Positions 8,294 to 16,410 of a stretch of 37,799 nt of DNA are shown here, piece after piece. The notes under the pieces are model-generated. The model made no database searches. It was not told the DNA's origin and saw only the letters and a list, made by a program, of their open reading frames with translations. The stretch lies in the NCBI GenBank assembly GCA_938049225.1, contig CALICM010000001.1, forward strand, positions 1 to 37,799, read 5' to 3'. The translations under genes and the position numbers were made by a program. The stretch comes from an uncultured Paracoccaceae bacterium (GTDB lineage: Bacteria > Pseudomonadota > Alphaproteobacteria > Rhodobacterales > Rhodobacteraceae). Within the stretch, counting starts at the first letter, position 1, and each line of letters opens with the position of its first letter.

Positions 8294-8314
8294 TTTTGTG
8301 TGCAGTGCACAAAA
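8294..8314. promoter_or_regulatory. Palindrome upstream of the nas leader, possible operator
   Basis: A perfect GTGCA-G-TGCAC palindrome (8300-8310) lies inside TTTTGTG (8294-8300) and CACAAAA (8308-8314), which are also complementary. It sits 60-75 bases ahead of the antitermination hairpins, close to where the promoter should be (TTGACG at 8330-8335). It could bind a nitrogen-status regulator such as NtrC, but the sequence does not match the enteric NtrC site well, so the protein is unknown. Confidence 0.4.
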
Positions 8315-8367
8315 AAGCACCTCAGACGCTTGACGGTCATCTATCCATGTTAGAGCGTTAACCTAAC

Positions 8368-8410
8368 ACAGGCATTGTCGTCTGTTCGCTTGCTTCCACG
8401 GACGGAGGCA
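8368..8410 (+). promoter_or_regulatory. ANTAR target: paired hexaloop hairpins P1 and P2 in the nas leader
   Basis: P1 is ACAGGC-ATTGTC-GTCTGT (8368-8385), a six-pair stem with one G-U. P2 spans 8391-8410, with arms TGCTTCC and GGAGGCA around the loop ACGGAC, a seven-pair stem with one G-U. A five-base linker joins them. Both loops are exactly six bases with A at position 1 and G at position 4, the known ANTAR recognition pattern. A strong terminator begins 10 bases later. Together with nasT just upstream, this is the expected NasT antitermination site for the nitrate assimilation operon. The bases are seen directly; the function follows from the ANTAR family. Confidence 0.85.
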
Positions 8411-8420
8411 CCCCGAGAGC

Positions 8421-8478
8421 AAAGCCGCTCGATCATTGGTCTGACGAAACGTCAGGGCAATATCGGCGGCTTTTTTGT
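8421..8478 (+). terminator. Intrinsic terminator in the nas leader (attenuator)
   Basis: A long hairpin begins AAAGCCGC (8421-8428) and closes with GCGGCTTT (8466-8473). Inside it CGAT pairs with ATCG, ATTG with CAAT, and CTGACG (8441-8446) with CGTCAG (8450-8455), around an AAA loop and with small bulges. A run of six T (8471-8476) and then GTTT follow. It ends only 12 bases before the nrtA ATG, so transcription would stop ahead of the operon unless NasT acts on the hairpins upstream. Confidence 0.88.
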
Positions 8479-8490
8479 TTGGAGAAGAGA

Positions 8491-8811
8491 ATGAAACTTC
8501 GAAACTTGCTAATTGCCGGTGCTGGGCTGGCGCTGCTTTCAAGCGCCACCGCAGCCGAGAGGCTTGATGTGGAAAAAGACGAGCTGACATTTGGCTTCAT
8601 CAAGCTGACGGATATGGCGCCCTTGGCGGTGGCTTACGAACTGGGATATTTCGAGGACGAAGGCTTATTCGTCACGCTCGAGCCGCAGGCGAACTGGAAA
8701 GTTCTTCTGGATCGCACCATCGATGGTGAGTTGGACGGCGCGCATATGCTGGCCGGTCAACCGCTGGCCGCGACCATCGGCTGGCCTCGGGCCGGGCGAT
8801 GGAGCATCTGA
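8491..8811 (+). pseudogene. nrtA: Nitrate ABC transporter substrate-binding protein NrtA, 3'-deleted remnant
   Basis: The ATG at 8491 has a strong GGAGAAGAG ribosome binding site. The product begins with an export signal ([23 protein letters not shown]), continues as NrtA ([28 protein letters not shown], then [16 protein letters not shown]), and loses homology after about residue 97, near base 8780. The last nine residues (WPRAGRWSI) are nirB DNA read in the wrong frame, and the stop is at 8809-8811. Full NrtA is about 430-450 residues, so roughly three quarters is missing, along with the permease and ATPase genes (nrtB, nrtC) that normally follow. The remnant cannot form a binding protein. 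The junction has almost no shared sequence, as expected from a deletion or an assembly join. Confidence 0.85.
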
Positions 8812-11189
8812 TCGAGGCGAACAACGAGCTTTATGACATCACCCTCTTCGGGGCCGAGCCGCGTGGGAACTATAACCGGATCATGCTGAGCCCCGTGTTG
8901 TCGGGCGAGAAAACCTATGAAGAGATCGTCACGCATGACGCGGACTGGTATGCGGCCAACGGCGTGGAGTGCCGCTTTGGCGAGATGGTCACGGGTATTG
9001 ACCGCATGCGTAAGGTGGTCCTGTCGGAGAGGGGTGAGACACCCTATGACAAACTGCTGATCGCCACCGGCTCGCAGCCGTTCATCATTCCGGTGTCTGG
9101 GCGGGATCTGGACGGCGTGATGGCCTATCGCGATCTGGGTGATGTGCACCGGATGCTGGAGCATGCCGACAAACCGGGCGCACGCGCTGTGGTGATCGGT
9201 GGCGGCGTGTTGGGGCTGGAGGCGGCAGCCGGGCTTAAAGCGCAGGGGATGGCGGTAACGGTCATCCATCTGATGCGGCATCTGATGGAGCGGCAGTTGG
9301 ATCAATCCGCTAGCTATCTGTTGCAGCGCGAACTTGAGACGCGCGGCATCGAAGTGATCTGCCAGGCCAATACCAAAGAGATCCGTGGCGATGGCCAGGT
9401 CGAGGCGGTGCTGCTGGACGATGGTCGGATCATCGAGGCAGATCTGGTCGTGATGGCCGTGGGCATTCGCCACAATTTCGGCCTGGCTCAGACAGCGGGG
9501 CTGAAATACAACCGCGGGCTTTTGGTCAATGACGAGATGAAGACCGACGACCCCGAGGTCTTTGCCATCGGCGAATGCGTCGAGCATCGCGGCACCTGCT
9601 ACGGGCTGGTCGCGCCGCTTTACGACATGGCCAAGGTGGCGGCGGCGAACCTGTTGGGGCATCACCAGACCTTCGAGGGGGTCGAGACCTCGACCAAGTT
9701 GAAGGTGACGCGTGTCGATCTTTATTCGGCCGGGGACTTCGCCGAAGGCGACGGGCGCGAGGAGATCGTCTACCGCGACGCAACCCGCGGCATCTATAAA
9801 CGGCTGGTGATCGAGGATAATCGCATCATCGGGGTGGTGATGTATGGCGACACCACCGACGGGGCCTGGTTCTTCCAAAAGCTCAAAGATCGCGAGGATA
9901 TCTTCGAGATCCGCGACACGCTGATTTTTGGACCCGCTTACGCCGGGGGGGCCGCGCTGGACCCTATGGCGGCCGTTGCAGCCTTGCCGGATGAGGCAGA
10001 GATCTGTGGATGCAACGGCGTGTGCAAGGGACAGATCATTGCGGCCATTCAGGCCGGGGCAACCACATTAGAGGCCGTCAAGGCCAAGACCAAGGCAAGC
10101 ACCTCGTGCGGGACCTGCACGGGACTGACCGAACAGGTGGTGGCGCTGACACTGGGTGACGAATTTGTGCTGCCCGAGGCACAGGGCATGTGCAAATGCA
10201 CTGACCTTGGCCATATGGACGTGCGGCGCCTGATCAAGGCCAAAGCGCTGAAGGCGATCCCCGAGGTCATGCAGGAGTTGCAGTGGCAGACCTCGTGCGG
10301 ATGCCATGTGTGCCGACCCGCGCTGAACTACTATCTGGTGGCCGAATGGCCCGGCGAATATGTCGATGACGCGCAAAGCCGGTATATCAACGAGCGGGTG
10401 CACGCGAATATTCAGAAGGACGGCACGTATTCCGTCGTGCCCCGGATGTGGGGCGGGATCACCTCTCCAAGCGAGTTGCGCGCGATCGCGGATGTGGCGG
10501 ATAAGTTCAGCATTCCGACTGTAAAGGTGACAGGCGGGCAGCGGATCGATTTGCTCGGCGTTCAGAAAGAGGATCTACCCGCCGTCTGGGCCGACTTGAA
10601 CGCAGCTGGCATGGTCTCGGGGCATGCTTATGCCAAAGGTCTGCGGACCGTGAAGACCTGCGTCGGCACCGATTGGTGTCGGTTTGGGACCCAGGACAGC
10701 ACCGGCCTGGGCGTAAAGATTGAGCGGATGATGTGGGGGTCGTGGACCCCGCACAAGGTCAAGATGGCCGTCTCGGGCTGCCCCCGAAACTGTGCAGAGG
10801 CGACCTGCAAGGATGTTGGCGTGATCTGCGTCGACTCTGGGTTCGAAATTGGTGTTGGCGGCGCTGCGGGCATGGATTTGAAGGAGATTGAACGGCTGGC
10901 CAAGGTCAAGACCGAGGACGAGACGCTCGACGTCATCATGGCTTTCGTTCAGTTGTACCGGGAACATGCGCAATACCTTCACCGCCCCTACAAGTGGATC
11001 AAACAAGTCGGTTTGGACTGGATCAAAGAGCGGGTTGTCGATGATCTGGACAGCCGTGCGGAACTTGTTGCGGCCTTGCAGCACTCGCAAACCTTCTATC
11101 GGCAAGATCCCTGGGCCAAGCGGGCCGAAGGGGCCGAGGCGCATGAATTCGCGCCGTTGGCCGATCTGGGACAGGTGGCGGCGGAATGA
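8799..11189 (+). CDS. nirB: Assimilatory nitrite reductase large subunit NirB, 5'-truncated
   Basis: Homology begins upstream of the only usable ATG (8799): codons from about 8781 read [16 protein letters not shown], which belongs a dozen or so residues into normal NirB. The missing N-terminus carries the FAD-binding GxG motif. The rest is intact over 796 residues: [18 protein letters not shown], an NAD(P)H-binding GGGVLG near residue 135, BFD-like [2Fe-2S] cysteines near 403-445 and 464-505, and the siroheme/[4Fe-4S] cysteines in CVGTDWC (near 620) and CPRNC (near 660). NirB reduces nitrite to ammonium with NADH. Translation could start at 8799 by coupling to the nrtA remnant, which overlaps by 13 bases, but a protein without its first Rossmann strand is probably inactive. 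The stop overlaps the nirD ATG (11186-11189). Confidence 0.85.
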   Translation: MEHLIEANNELYDITLFGAEPRGNYNRIMLSPVLSGEKTYEEIVTHDADWYAANGVECRFGEMVTGIDRMRKVVLSERGETPYDKLLIATGSQPFIIPVSGRDLDGVMAYRDLGDVHRMLEHADKPGARAVVIGGGVLGLEAAAGLKAQGMAVTVIHLMRHLMERQLDQSASYLLQRELETRGIEVICQANTKEIRGDGQVEAVLLDDGRIIEADLVVMAVGIRHNFGLAQTAGLKYNRGLLVNDEMKTDDPEVFAIGECVEHRGTCYGLVAPLYDMAKVAAANLLGHHQTFEGVETSTKLKVTRVDLYSAGDFAEGDGREEIVYRDATRGIYKRLVIEDNRIIGVVMYGDTTDGAWFFQKLKDREDIFEIRDTLIFGPAYAGGAALDPMAAVAALPDEAEICGCNGVCKGQIIAAIQAGATTLEAVKAKTKASTSCGTCTGLTEQVVALTLGDEFVLPEAQGMCKCTDLGHMDVRRLIKAKALKAIPEVMQELQWQTSCGCHVCRPALNYYLVAEWPGEYVDDAQSRYINERVHANIQKDGTYSVVPRMWGGITSPSELRAIADVADKFSIPTVKVTGGQRIDLLGVQKEDLPAVWADLNAAGMVSGHAYAKGLRTVKTCVGTDWCRFGTQDSTGLGVKIERMMWGSWTPHKVKMAVSGCPRNCAEATCKDVGVICVDSGFEIGVGGAAGMDLKEIERLAKVKTEDETLDVIMAFVQLYREHAQYLHRPYKWIKQVGLDWIKERVVDDLDSRAELVAALQHSQTFYRQDPWAKRAEGAEAHEFAPLADLGQVAAE

Positions 11190-11278
11190 GCGATTTTGTC
11201 GATATTGGCGCGCTGGAGGATATCCCCCAGCGGGGCGCGCGGCTGGTCAAGACCGCCGCTGACTGCATTGCCGTGTTA
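11186..11278 (+). pseudogene. nirD: Nitrite reductase small subunit NirD, 3'-truncated remnant
   Basis: The ATG overlaps the nirB stop (ATGA). The first 30 residues, beginning [20 protein letters not shown] and ending CIAV, are a normal NirD start (Rieske-like fold, about 105-110 residues when complete). Homology then ends abruptly near 11275-11280. The open frame continues to 11533 with unrelated, low-quality sequence (PTTTRRKDTTSSRQ...), which is phage DNA read out of frame. The rest of NirD and the usual nasA/cysG genes are absent. Confidence 0.8.
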
Positions 11279-13539
11279 AGGCCGACTACAACAAGGCGGA
11301 AAGATACGACGAGCTCACGGCAGGCATCCCATATGAATTCCACGACGAGATCATGCAAAATGATACCTTGGAGGCCGCTGGGGCCGGGCCACGGCCACCG
11401 TGCTGATGGAGAATTACCATCGCCGTATTCAAACACATATCGCCGCCGACATCGAACCCGCCATGCTGCAATTCGCCAAAGACACCGGCGAGACCTGGCA
11501 GGGCAGCGGGGTTGGTGTTTCGGCAGACGGTAAACGCGCCTTCAATCGCGAAGTGATGCTGGAGATGAATGACCGTGCAATGGGACGGCCATCACAGCGG
11601 AACGCCAACGTAAAGCGAGCCGCAGACGGTTATGAGAAGGCCGGGTTCGAAGCCCTATCTGTTGGCCGAGGCCGTGATGGTGAAACCCCCGTCGCCGGTT
11701 TTGAAGCAGTCCAAGATCGTCGCGGATACACCCCCTATCGCTGGTCTGGCTCCGCCATAGCGGATCTGGAACGCAGCGGGATTGTATCCCGGGAGGATCT
11801 GGTTACGGCACTCGCCGACGGCTACCGCCGGGCGGGGATGCCGGGACACAAAGACACCGAAGCCGTGGCAAAAGCAGTGCTCAATCGTGCCATTGCGAAG
11901 GACGCCGATATCGACACCAGCCTGGTGTCATTGCTCAGTGGGGACGGTCAGGAGTTCCTTCGTGAAAGCCTCCGCATGTCGGGAGTAAAAGACACCGAGG
12001 CCCAGGCAATCGTCGACCGGTTGGTTGGCGCGCAACACGAGCGTGGCAAAGAGAGCTTCGCGAAGTCCCGGAACGAAATCGACATGGATGCCCGGATCAG
12101 CACACGGGATGGTTCGGATTTGCGGATTGTGGATCTCATGGACAACGACATGCACGGTATCTGGCAGCGATACAGCCGTAATATGGCGGGCGCCGCTGCA
12201 CTGGCCCGTGTGGGCATCACCAACCGCGCCCAGCGTAATGAGGTGGTGGCGGCCCTCCAAGCGGAACAGCGCGCGTTGGGTGAGGAAGTCATGGATGCTG
12301 ACGCTCCATGCCATGCTGTCGAACTTCAATGGCGGCCCCGTCTGGGGTTACAGCCGAGGGTATACCAACGAAGGCTTAGGTGCGGAGATCGCGACCGCAA
12401 AGCGGATGGCAAACATCTCGCTGCTTGAAAGCTTGGGCCTGACCCAACTCGCGGAGACAGGGGCGACTATTGCTCAAAACGGTCTCGCTAATTGGTGGTC
12501 CCGTGGACCCGCTGCGCTGCTCAGCAAAGAGCTGAAACAGGGCAACAATGAACTCTTGGACGACCTCGCCTATTTTTCTGGCCGCATCGGGGACGACCAT
12601 CGGCACTTTGCCGTATGGCTCGACCTGGACGATGTTTCCACGCGGGATCGCAACGATTGGATGAAGGGCATCGCGAAGTTCTCATCCAATGCGCAGTGGC
12701 TCCAGGGCTACACCTCCATGTTCAACCAGGTCCGACGGTTCCAACAAACCACTGCGGTTCTTGGGGCAGCGGATAAGGTCATGCGTACGATCCAGCAAGC
12801 TGCGGCAAAGGGCGCCGACATTGACCCCACCTGGGCGCGCCGGTTCGAGGCCGATCTCGGTCTCGGGGCGGAGCACATCCAGGGGATCGAACAATTGATC
12901 AGTAGTGGTGTGATTGAGTTCGCGAGCGTGGGAAGGCAGACGTTCGTCAATCGGCTCAACATGGACAAATGGGACCCAGAGCTTGGTGAAGTTTTCGCCG
13001 GATCGCTCGTGCGGAACATGAATCAGCTTGTTCAGAAGTCTATGGCTGGTGAGCAGGATGCTTGGATGCACACCCAGTGGGGAAGCATCATCACGCATCT
13101 CAAAACCTTCCCGATGCAGGCTGAGCAGAAGCAATTCGTGCGGAACATGCGTCACATGGACACCACATCCCTGACCACCCTGCTGTACGGTATGTCGACA
13201 GCCGCGGTGGCCCTCAGTGTTCGGGATGCCATGAATGGCCGGGAACGATCAGCCTCAGAGCTTGCGACCGCCGCATTCTCTTACTCGAACATGACCGGGT
13301 TTGTGCCCATGGCCGTCGATCCAGTTATGACCATCCTTGGACTTGAGGATGCCCGCTTCAATCGGTTCGGACCATACACCGACATGACGCCACCGATCTT
13401 CAAAGTCGCAAGTGATCTCCGGCGCGTTCCCGGTGCCTTGTGGGATACCGCAATTGGCGAGGGCGACTACTACGACCGTCAAGCCCTAAAAGCGATCCCC
13501 TTCGCAGGCACATACGGCCTTTCGCAAGCATTCAACTGA
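11279..13539 (+). pseudogene. Podovirus-type internal virion protein, C-terminal remnant with two frameshifts
   Basis: Three consecutive open pieces in different frames read as one protein. Piece 1 (about 11279-11385) begins KADYNKAERYDELTAGIPYE. Piece 2 (about 11386-12300) runs from RATATVLMENYHRRIQTHIAA to EEQ-rich ALGEEVMDA. Piece 3 (about 12300-13539) starts LTLHAMLSNFNGGPVWGYSR and ends GTYGLSQAFN. Frameshifts are near 11380-11390 and 12297-12306. The C-terminus has VDPVMTILGLEDARFN, DMTPPIFK, RQALKAIPFAGTYGL and an FPMQAEQKQF segment, which resemble the end of the very large T7-group internal core (gp16-like) proteins. About 750 residues are represented; complete homologues exceed 1000. 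The 5' end joins nirD directly, and no other phage gene is visible. The phage origin is a recognition-based judgement, and a phage structural protein of another type is possible. Confidence 0.6.
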
Positions 13540-13645
13540 CAAACCCCGTCCCCTCGACGGCCCAGATCACTGTGAACGTGCCTTGGAAGACTATCGCCGT
13601 GGCCAGATGTGGATCATGAACTGAGTACGAAAACCGAACAAAACC

Positions 13646-13671
13646 TGGCTAACCATTTCATGGGTTAGCCA
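13646..13671. repeat. Perfect 9-base inverted repeat between the phage remnant and the tRNA gene
   Basis: TGGCTAACC (13646-13654) and GGTTAGCCA (13663-13671) form a perfect nine-pair stem around an eight-base loop. Neither side has a T tract. It sits about 105 bases beyond the phage stop and about 47 bases from the tRNA 3' end. It may be a phage-derived terminator-like hairpin or part of an old attachment site. The remaining bases from 13540 to 13717 show no gene. Confidence 0.5.
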
Positions 13672-13717
13672 AGCTGGATGCTTAATCAATTGAAATAAAA
13701 CGGTTTATAGAAAGTGG

Positions 13718-13794
13718 TGGTAGGCCCGGAGGGACTCGAACCCCCAACCAAAGCGTTATGAGCGCTCTGCTCTAACCAATTGAGCTACAGGCCC
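13718..13794 (-). tRNA. tRNA with CAT anticodon (elongator Met or Ile2)
   Basis: The 77-base cloverleaf on the minus strand starts GGGCCTGTAGCTC, has the D-loop AATTGGTTAGAGC, an anticodon arm with CTCATAA (anticodon CAT), the T-loop TTCGAGT, and an encoded CCA end. The acceptor stem pairs except for a G1-U72 wobble and a U6-G67 wobble. CAT can be elongator tRNA-Met or, after lysidine modification, tRNA-Ile2. The anticodon-arm and variable-loop sequence (GAGCAG...CTCATAA...TTGGT) recalls Ile2, but I cannot settle this by eye. Confidence 0.93.
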
Positions 13795-13901
13795 GCCTGG
13801 CTCCTGACTAGCCCGGCAGCCGGGGCGGTGGCAAGTGCGTGTTTTCATCGCCCGCACAATGCGCTAAGCCCGCGCCTACGATCCCAAACACGGAGAGGGT
13901 G

Positions 13902-14936
13902 ATGAGCAAGCTGACCTATGCCGACGCGGGTGTAAACATCGACGCGGGCAATGCGTTGGTCGAGCGAATTAAGCCTGCAGCCGCAGCCACCAATCGGGCC
14001 GGTGTCATGGCGGGGCTGGGTGGCTTCGGGGGGCTGTTCGATTTGCGGGCAGCAGGGTTCAGCGACCCGGTTTTGGTCGCGGCCACCGACGGGGTCGGCA
14101 CCAAGTTGCGGCTGGCGATCGAGACGGATCAACTGGACACGGTGGGCATCGATCTGGTGGCGATGTGCGTCAATGACCTGGTCTGCCAGGGCGCCGAACC
14201 GCTGTTTTTCTTGGATTACATCGCGACGGGCGTCTTGGACGTGGATCGTGCGGCGCGGGTCGTGGTCGGGATCGCCGAAGGGTGCCGTCTGGCTGGCGCG
14301 GCCCTGATCGGTGGCGAAACGGCCGAGATGCCGGGTATGTATCAGGGTGCAGACTTCGACCTGGCAGGTTTCGCGGTCGGCGCGATGGAACGGGGCGCCG
14401 CCCTACCCCGCGCGGTCGCACCGGGGGATGTGCTGATCGGCATCGCCTCGGACGGGGTGCATTCCAACGGGTATTCGCTGGTGCGGCGAACGGTCGAGGC
14501 GGCGGGGTTAAGCTGGAACGATCCGGCGCCATTCTCGGAACAGACGCTGGGCACAGCGCTGCTGACGCCAACGCGCGTCTATGTCGCGGCATGCAAAGCC
14601 GCGATGGCTGTCCCTGGGCTGCGTGGGTTCGCGCATATCACAGGCGGCGGATTGACCGAGAACCTGCCGCGCATCCTGCCCAAAGGGCTGGGGGCCGAGG
14701 TCGACTTGGACGCTTGGTCGCTGCCCCCGGTCTTTGCTTGGCTGGTGTCCGAAGCTGCGCTGGACCAAGGCGAGGCGCTGAAAACCTATAACTGCGGCGT
14801 GGGGATGATCGCGGTGGCGGCGACGGATCAGGCCCAGGCTGTGATGTCCGCGCTAACCGCCGCAGGAGAGCACGCATTTATATTGGGCGCCGTTTCGGAC
14901 CAGGCGGGGCTGCGATACCATGGCGACCTGGGATGA
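13902..14936 (+). CDS. purM: Phosphoribosylformylglycinamidine cyclo-ligase (AIR synthetase)
   Basis: This 344-residue enzyme closes the imidazole ring of FGAM to give AIR in purine synthesis. The sequence has the PurM blocks: [12 protein letters not shown] at the N-terminus, the GxGGFGG loop (GLGGFGGLF), [42 protein letters not shown] and [12 protein letters not shown], and [16 protein letters not shown] toward the end. I chose the ATG at 13902 because GGAGAGGG lies just upstream; a GTG at 13839 would add 21 residues unlike the family. It overlaps purN by four bases (ATGA), a standard pairing. Confidence 0.97.
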   Translation: MSKLTYADAGVNIDAGNALVERIKPAAAATNRAGVMAGLGGFGGLFDLRAAGFSDPVLVAATDGVGTKLRLAIETDQLDTVGIDLVAMCVNDLVCQGAEPLFFLDYIATGVLDVDRAARVVVGIAEGCRLAGAALIGGETAEMPGMYQGADFDLAGFAVGAMERGAALPRAVAPGDVLIGIASDGVHSNGYSLVRRTVEAAGLSWNDPAPFSEQTLGTALLTPTRVYVAACKAAMAVPGLRGFAHITGGGLTENLPRILPKGLGAEVDLDAWSLPPVFAWLVSEAALDQGEALKTYNCGVGMIAVAATDQAQAVMSALTAAGEHAFILGAVSDQAGLRYHGDLG

Positions 14937-15526
14937 GGCGGCGCGTGGCGATCCTGATCTCGGGGTCAGGGTCGAATATGGTGCGACTGATCGAGAGTAT
15001 GGCGGGCGATCATCCGGGCGTCGCGGCTTTGGCCGTCAGCAATAACCCCGAGGCTGCTGGGCTCACCAAGGCCGAAGCCCTGGGCGTGCCGGTGGCGATA
15101 GTCAGCCATAAGGGACGCCCTAAGGCAGAGTTCGAGGCGGAACTGGACGCGGTTTTGCGGGACGCCCGGATCGAAGTGATTTGCCTGGCGGGGTTCATGC
15201 GGGTTCTCAGCGCGGGTTTCGTGGCGCGGTGGACGGGAAAAATTCTAAACATCCACCCCTCGTTGTTGCCCCTTTTCAAGGGATTAGACACGCATGCACA
15301 GGCGCTGGCATCGGGGATGGCGGTGCATGGGTGCACAGTCCATTTGGTGACGCCGGCCCTGGACGATGGGCCGATCCTGGGCCAGGCGGTGATCCCGATC
15401 CGAAGGGGCGATACCCCAGACCGCCTAGCCGCGCGCCTGCTGCCGTTGGAGCATCGATTGTATCCTGCGGTCCTGCGCGGTTTCCTAGAGGGCGTGGCAG
15501 AGAAGACGGTGATCTTGGAGGGCTAA
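14933..15526 (+). CDS. purN: Phosphoribosylglycinamide formyltransferase (GART)
   Basis: This 197-residue enzyme transfers the formyl group of 10-formyl-THF to GAR. It starts with the phosphate loop ISGSGSNM (residues 9-16). The catalytic trio is visible as Asn106 and His108 in [12 protein letters not shown] and Asp144 in DDGPILGQ, at the same positions as in the E. coli enzyme. Its start overlaps the purM stop, so expression is coupled. It uses the same cofactor that the formyltransferase and ligase of the oxalate operon handle, although the loci are about 14 kb apart. Confidence 0.97.
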   Translation: MRRRVAILISGSGSNMVRLIESMAGDHPGVAALAVSNNPEAAGLTKAEALGVPVAIVSHKGRPKAEFEAELDAVLRDARIEVICLAGFMRVLSAGFVARWTGKILNIHPSLLPLFKGLDTHAQALASGMAVHGCTVHLVTPALDDGPILGQAVIPIRRGDTPDRLAARLLPLEHRLYPAVLRGFLEGVAEKTVILEG

Positions 15527-15529
15527 GGC

Positions 15530-15874
15530 GTGGGCGAACCCGTCTCGACCATTCGCAATCTAGGCCCCGCCTCGGACCAAGCCTTTGCCAAGGCGGGGAT
15601 CCATACGGCAGAAGAATTGCGCAACCTGGGGCCGGACGCGGCCTATCTGCGGCTGCTCAAAGCCGGCGTGCGGCCGCATTTCATTGGGTACTACGCCATG
15701 GTAATGGGCCTGCAAGGGCGACCTTGGAATGACCTGAGCCCCGAAGAGAAAGTCCAGCTTCGCGCCCGTTTCGATACCATCAAAGCGCAAGCTGCAGCCG
15801 GGAAAGACGAGGGCCGCACCCGATTGGATGCGGCCCTAAGGGAAATCGGTGTCTTGGATCCCGACGGGAGTTAA
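15530..15874 (+). CDS. TfoX/Sxy C-terminal-domain protein
   Basis: This small protein of 114 residues consists mostly of a TfoX C-terminal domain: ISNLGP-type opening ([40 protein letters not shown]), followed by the short helical region [24 protein letters not shown]. The fold has helix-hairpin-helix character. The N-terminal TfoX domain of the competence regulator is absent, which is common for alphaproteobacterial members. GTG is the start, with GGAGGG seven bases upstream, four bases after purN, so it is probably in the purMN transcript. The function is unknown and involvement in competence is not implied. Its 3' end overlaps ndk by four bases, tail to tail. Confidence 0.8.
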   Translation: MGEPVSTIRNLGPASDQAFAKAGIHTAEELRNLGPDAAYLRLLKAGVRPHFIGYYAMVMGLQGRPWNDLSPEEKVQLRARFDTIKAQAAAGKDEGRTRLDAALREIGVLDPDGS

Positions 15875-16293
15875 CCGACCAACTCGAGACCCGAAAAGAA
15901 GTAGGCAATTTCTTCGGCTGCCGTATCGGGCCCATCCGAGCCGTGGACCGAGTTTTCGCCGATGGACAGCGCAAACTCTTTGCGGATCGTGCCGTCTGCG
16001 GCCTCGGCAGGGTTGGTCGCGCCCATGACCTCGCGGTTCTTAGCGATCGCATCCTCGCCTTCCAGAACCTGGGCAACAATGGGGGCCGAGCTCATGAACT
16101 CAACCAACTCGCCATAAAACGGCCGCTCGCTGTGGACAGCATAGAATTGACCCGCCTGAGCTTGGGACAGATGGATGCGTTTCTGGGCGATGATGCGCAG
16201 GCCTGCTTCCTCGAACTTGGCATTGATTTTACCCGTCAGATTGCGCTTGGTCGCATCGGGTTTGATGATTGAAAAGGTGCGTTGTACGGCCAT
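15871..16293 (-). CDS. ndk: Nucleoside diphosphate kinase
   Basis: This 140-residue enzyme balances nucleoside triphosphate pools by a ping-pong transfer through a phosphohistidine. The start is [14 protein letters not shown], the family's usual N-terminus, with AGGTAGGA before the ATG at 16293. The active-site signature reads NSVHGSDG (His near residue 117), and [17 protein letters not shown] precedes it. The length is typical. It is convergent with and overlaps the TfoX-domain gene and is divergent from the ABC-F gene. Confidence 0.97.
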   Translation of the reverse strand: MAVQRTFSIIKPDATKRNLTGKINAKFEEAGLRIIAQKRIHLSQAQAGQFYAVHSERPFYGELVEFMSSAPIVAQVLEGEDAIAKNREVMGATNPAEAADGTIRKEFALSIGENSVHGSDGPDTAAEEIAYFFSGLELVG

Positions 16294-16410
16294 GGTCCTA
16301 CCTCGGAAGTTCGTGTTCTGCGGGGGCCGTAACATGCACGCGGGTCAAGGGAAAGGGGGCAATTCTGGGCGGCCGTTGACAGGGGGGGCGGATCGGTCCA
16401 AACCCCGCGC

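Noticed and set aside
8479-8490. TTG start for the nrtA remnant
   Set aside because: It lies in the terminator's T tract and overlaps the GGAG ribosome binding site that serves the ATG at 8491.
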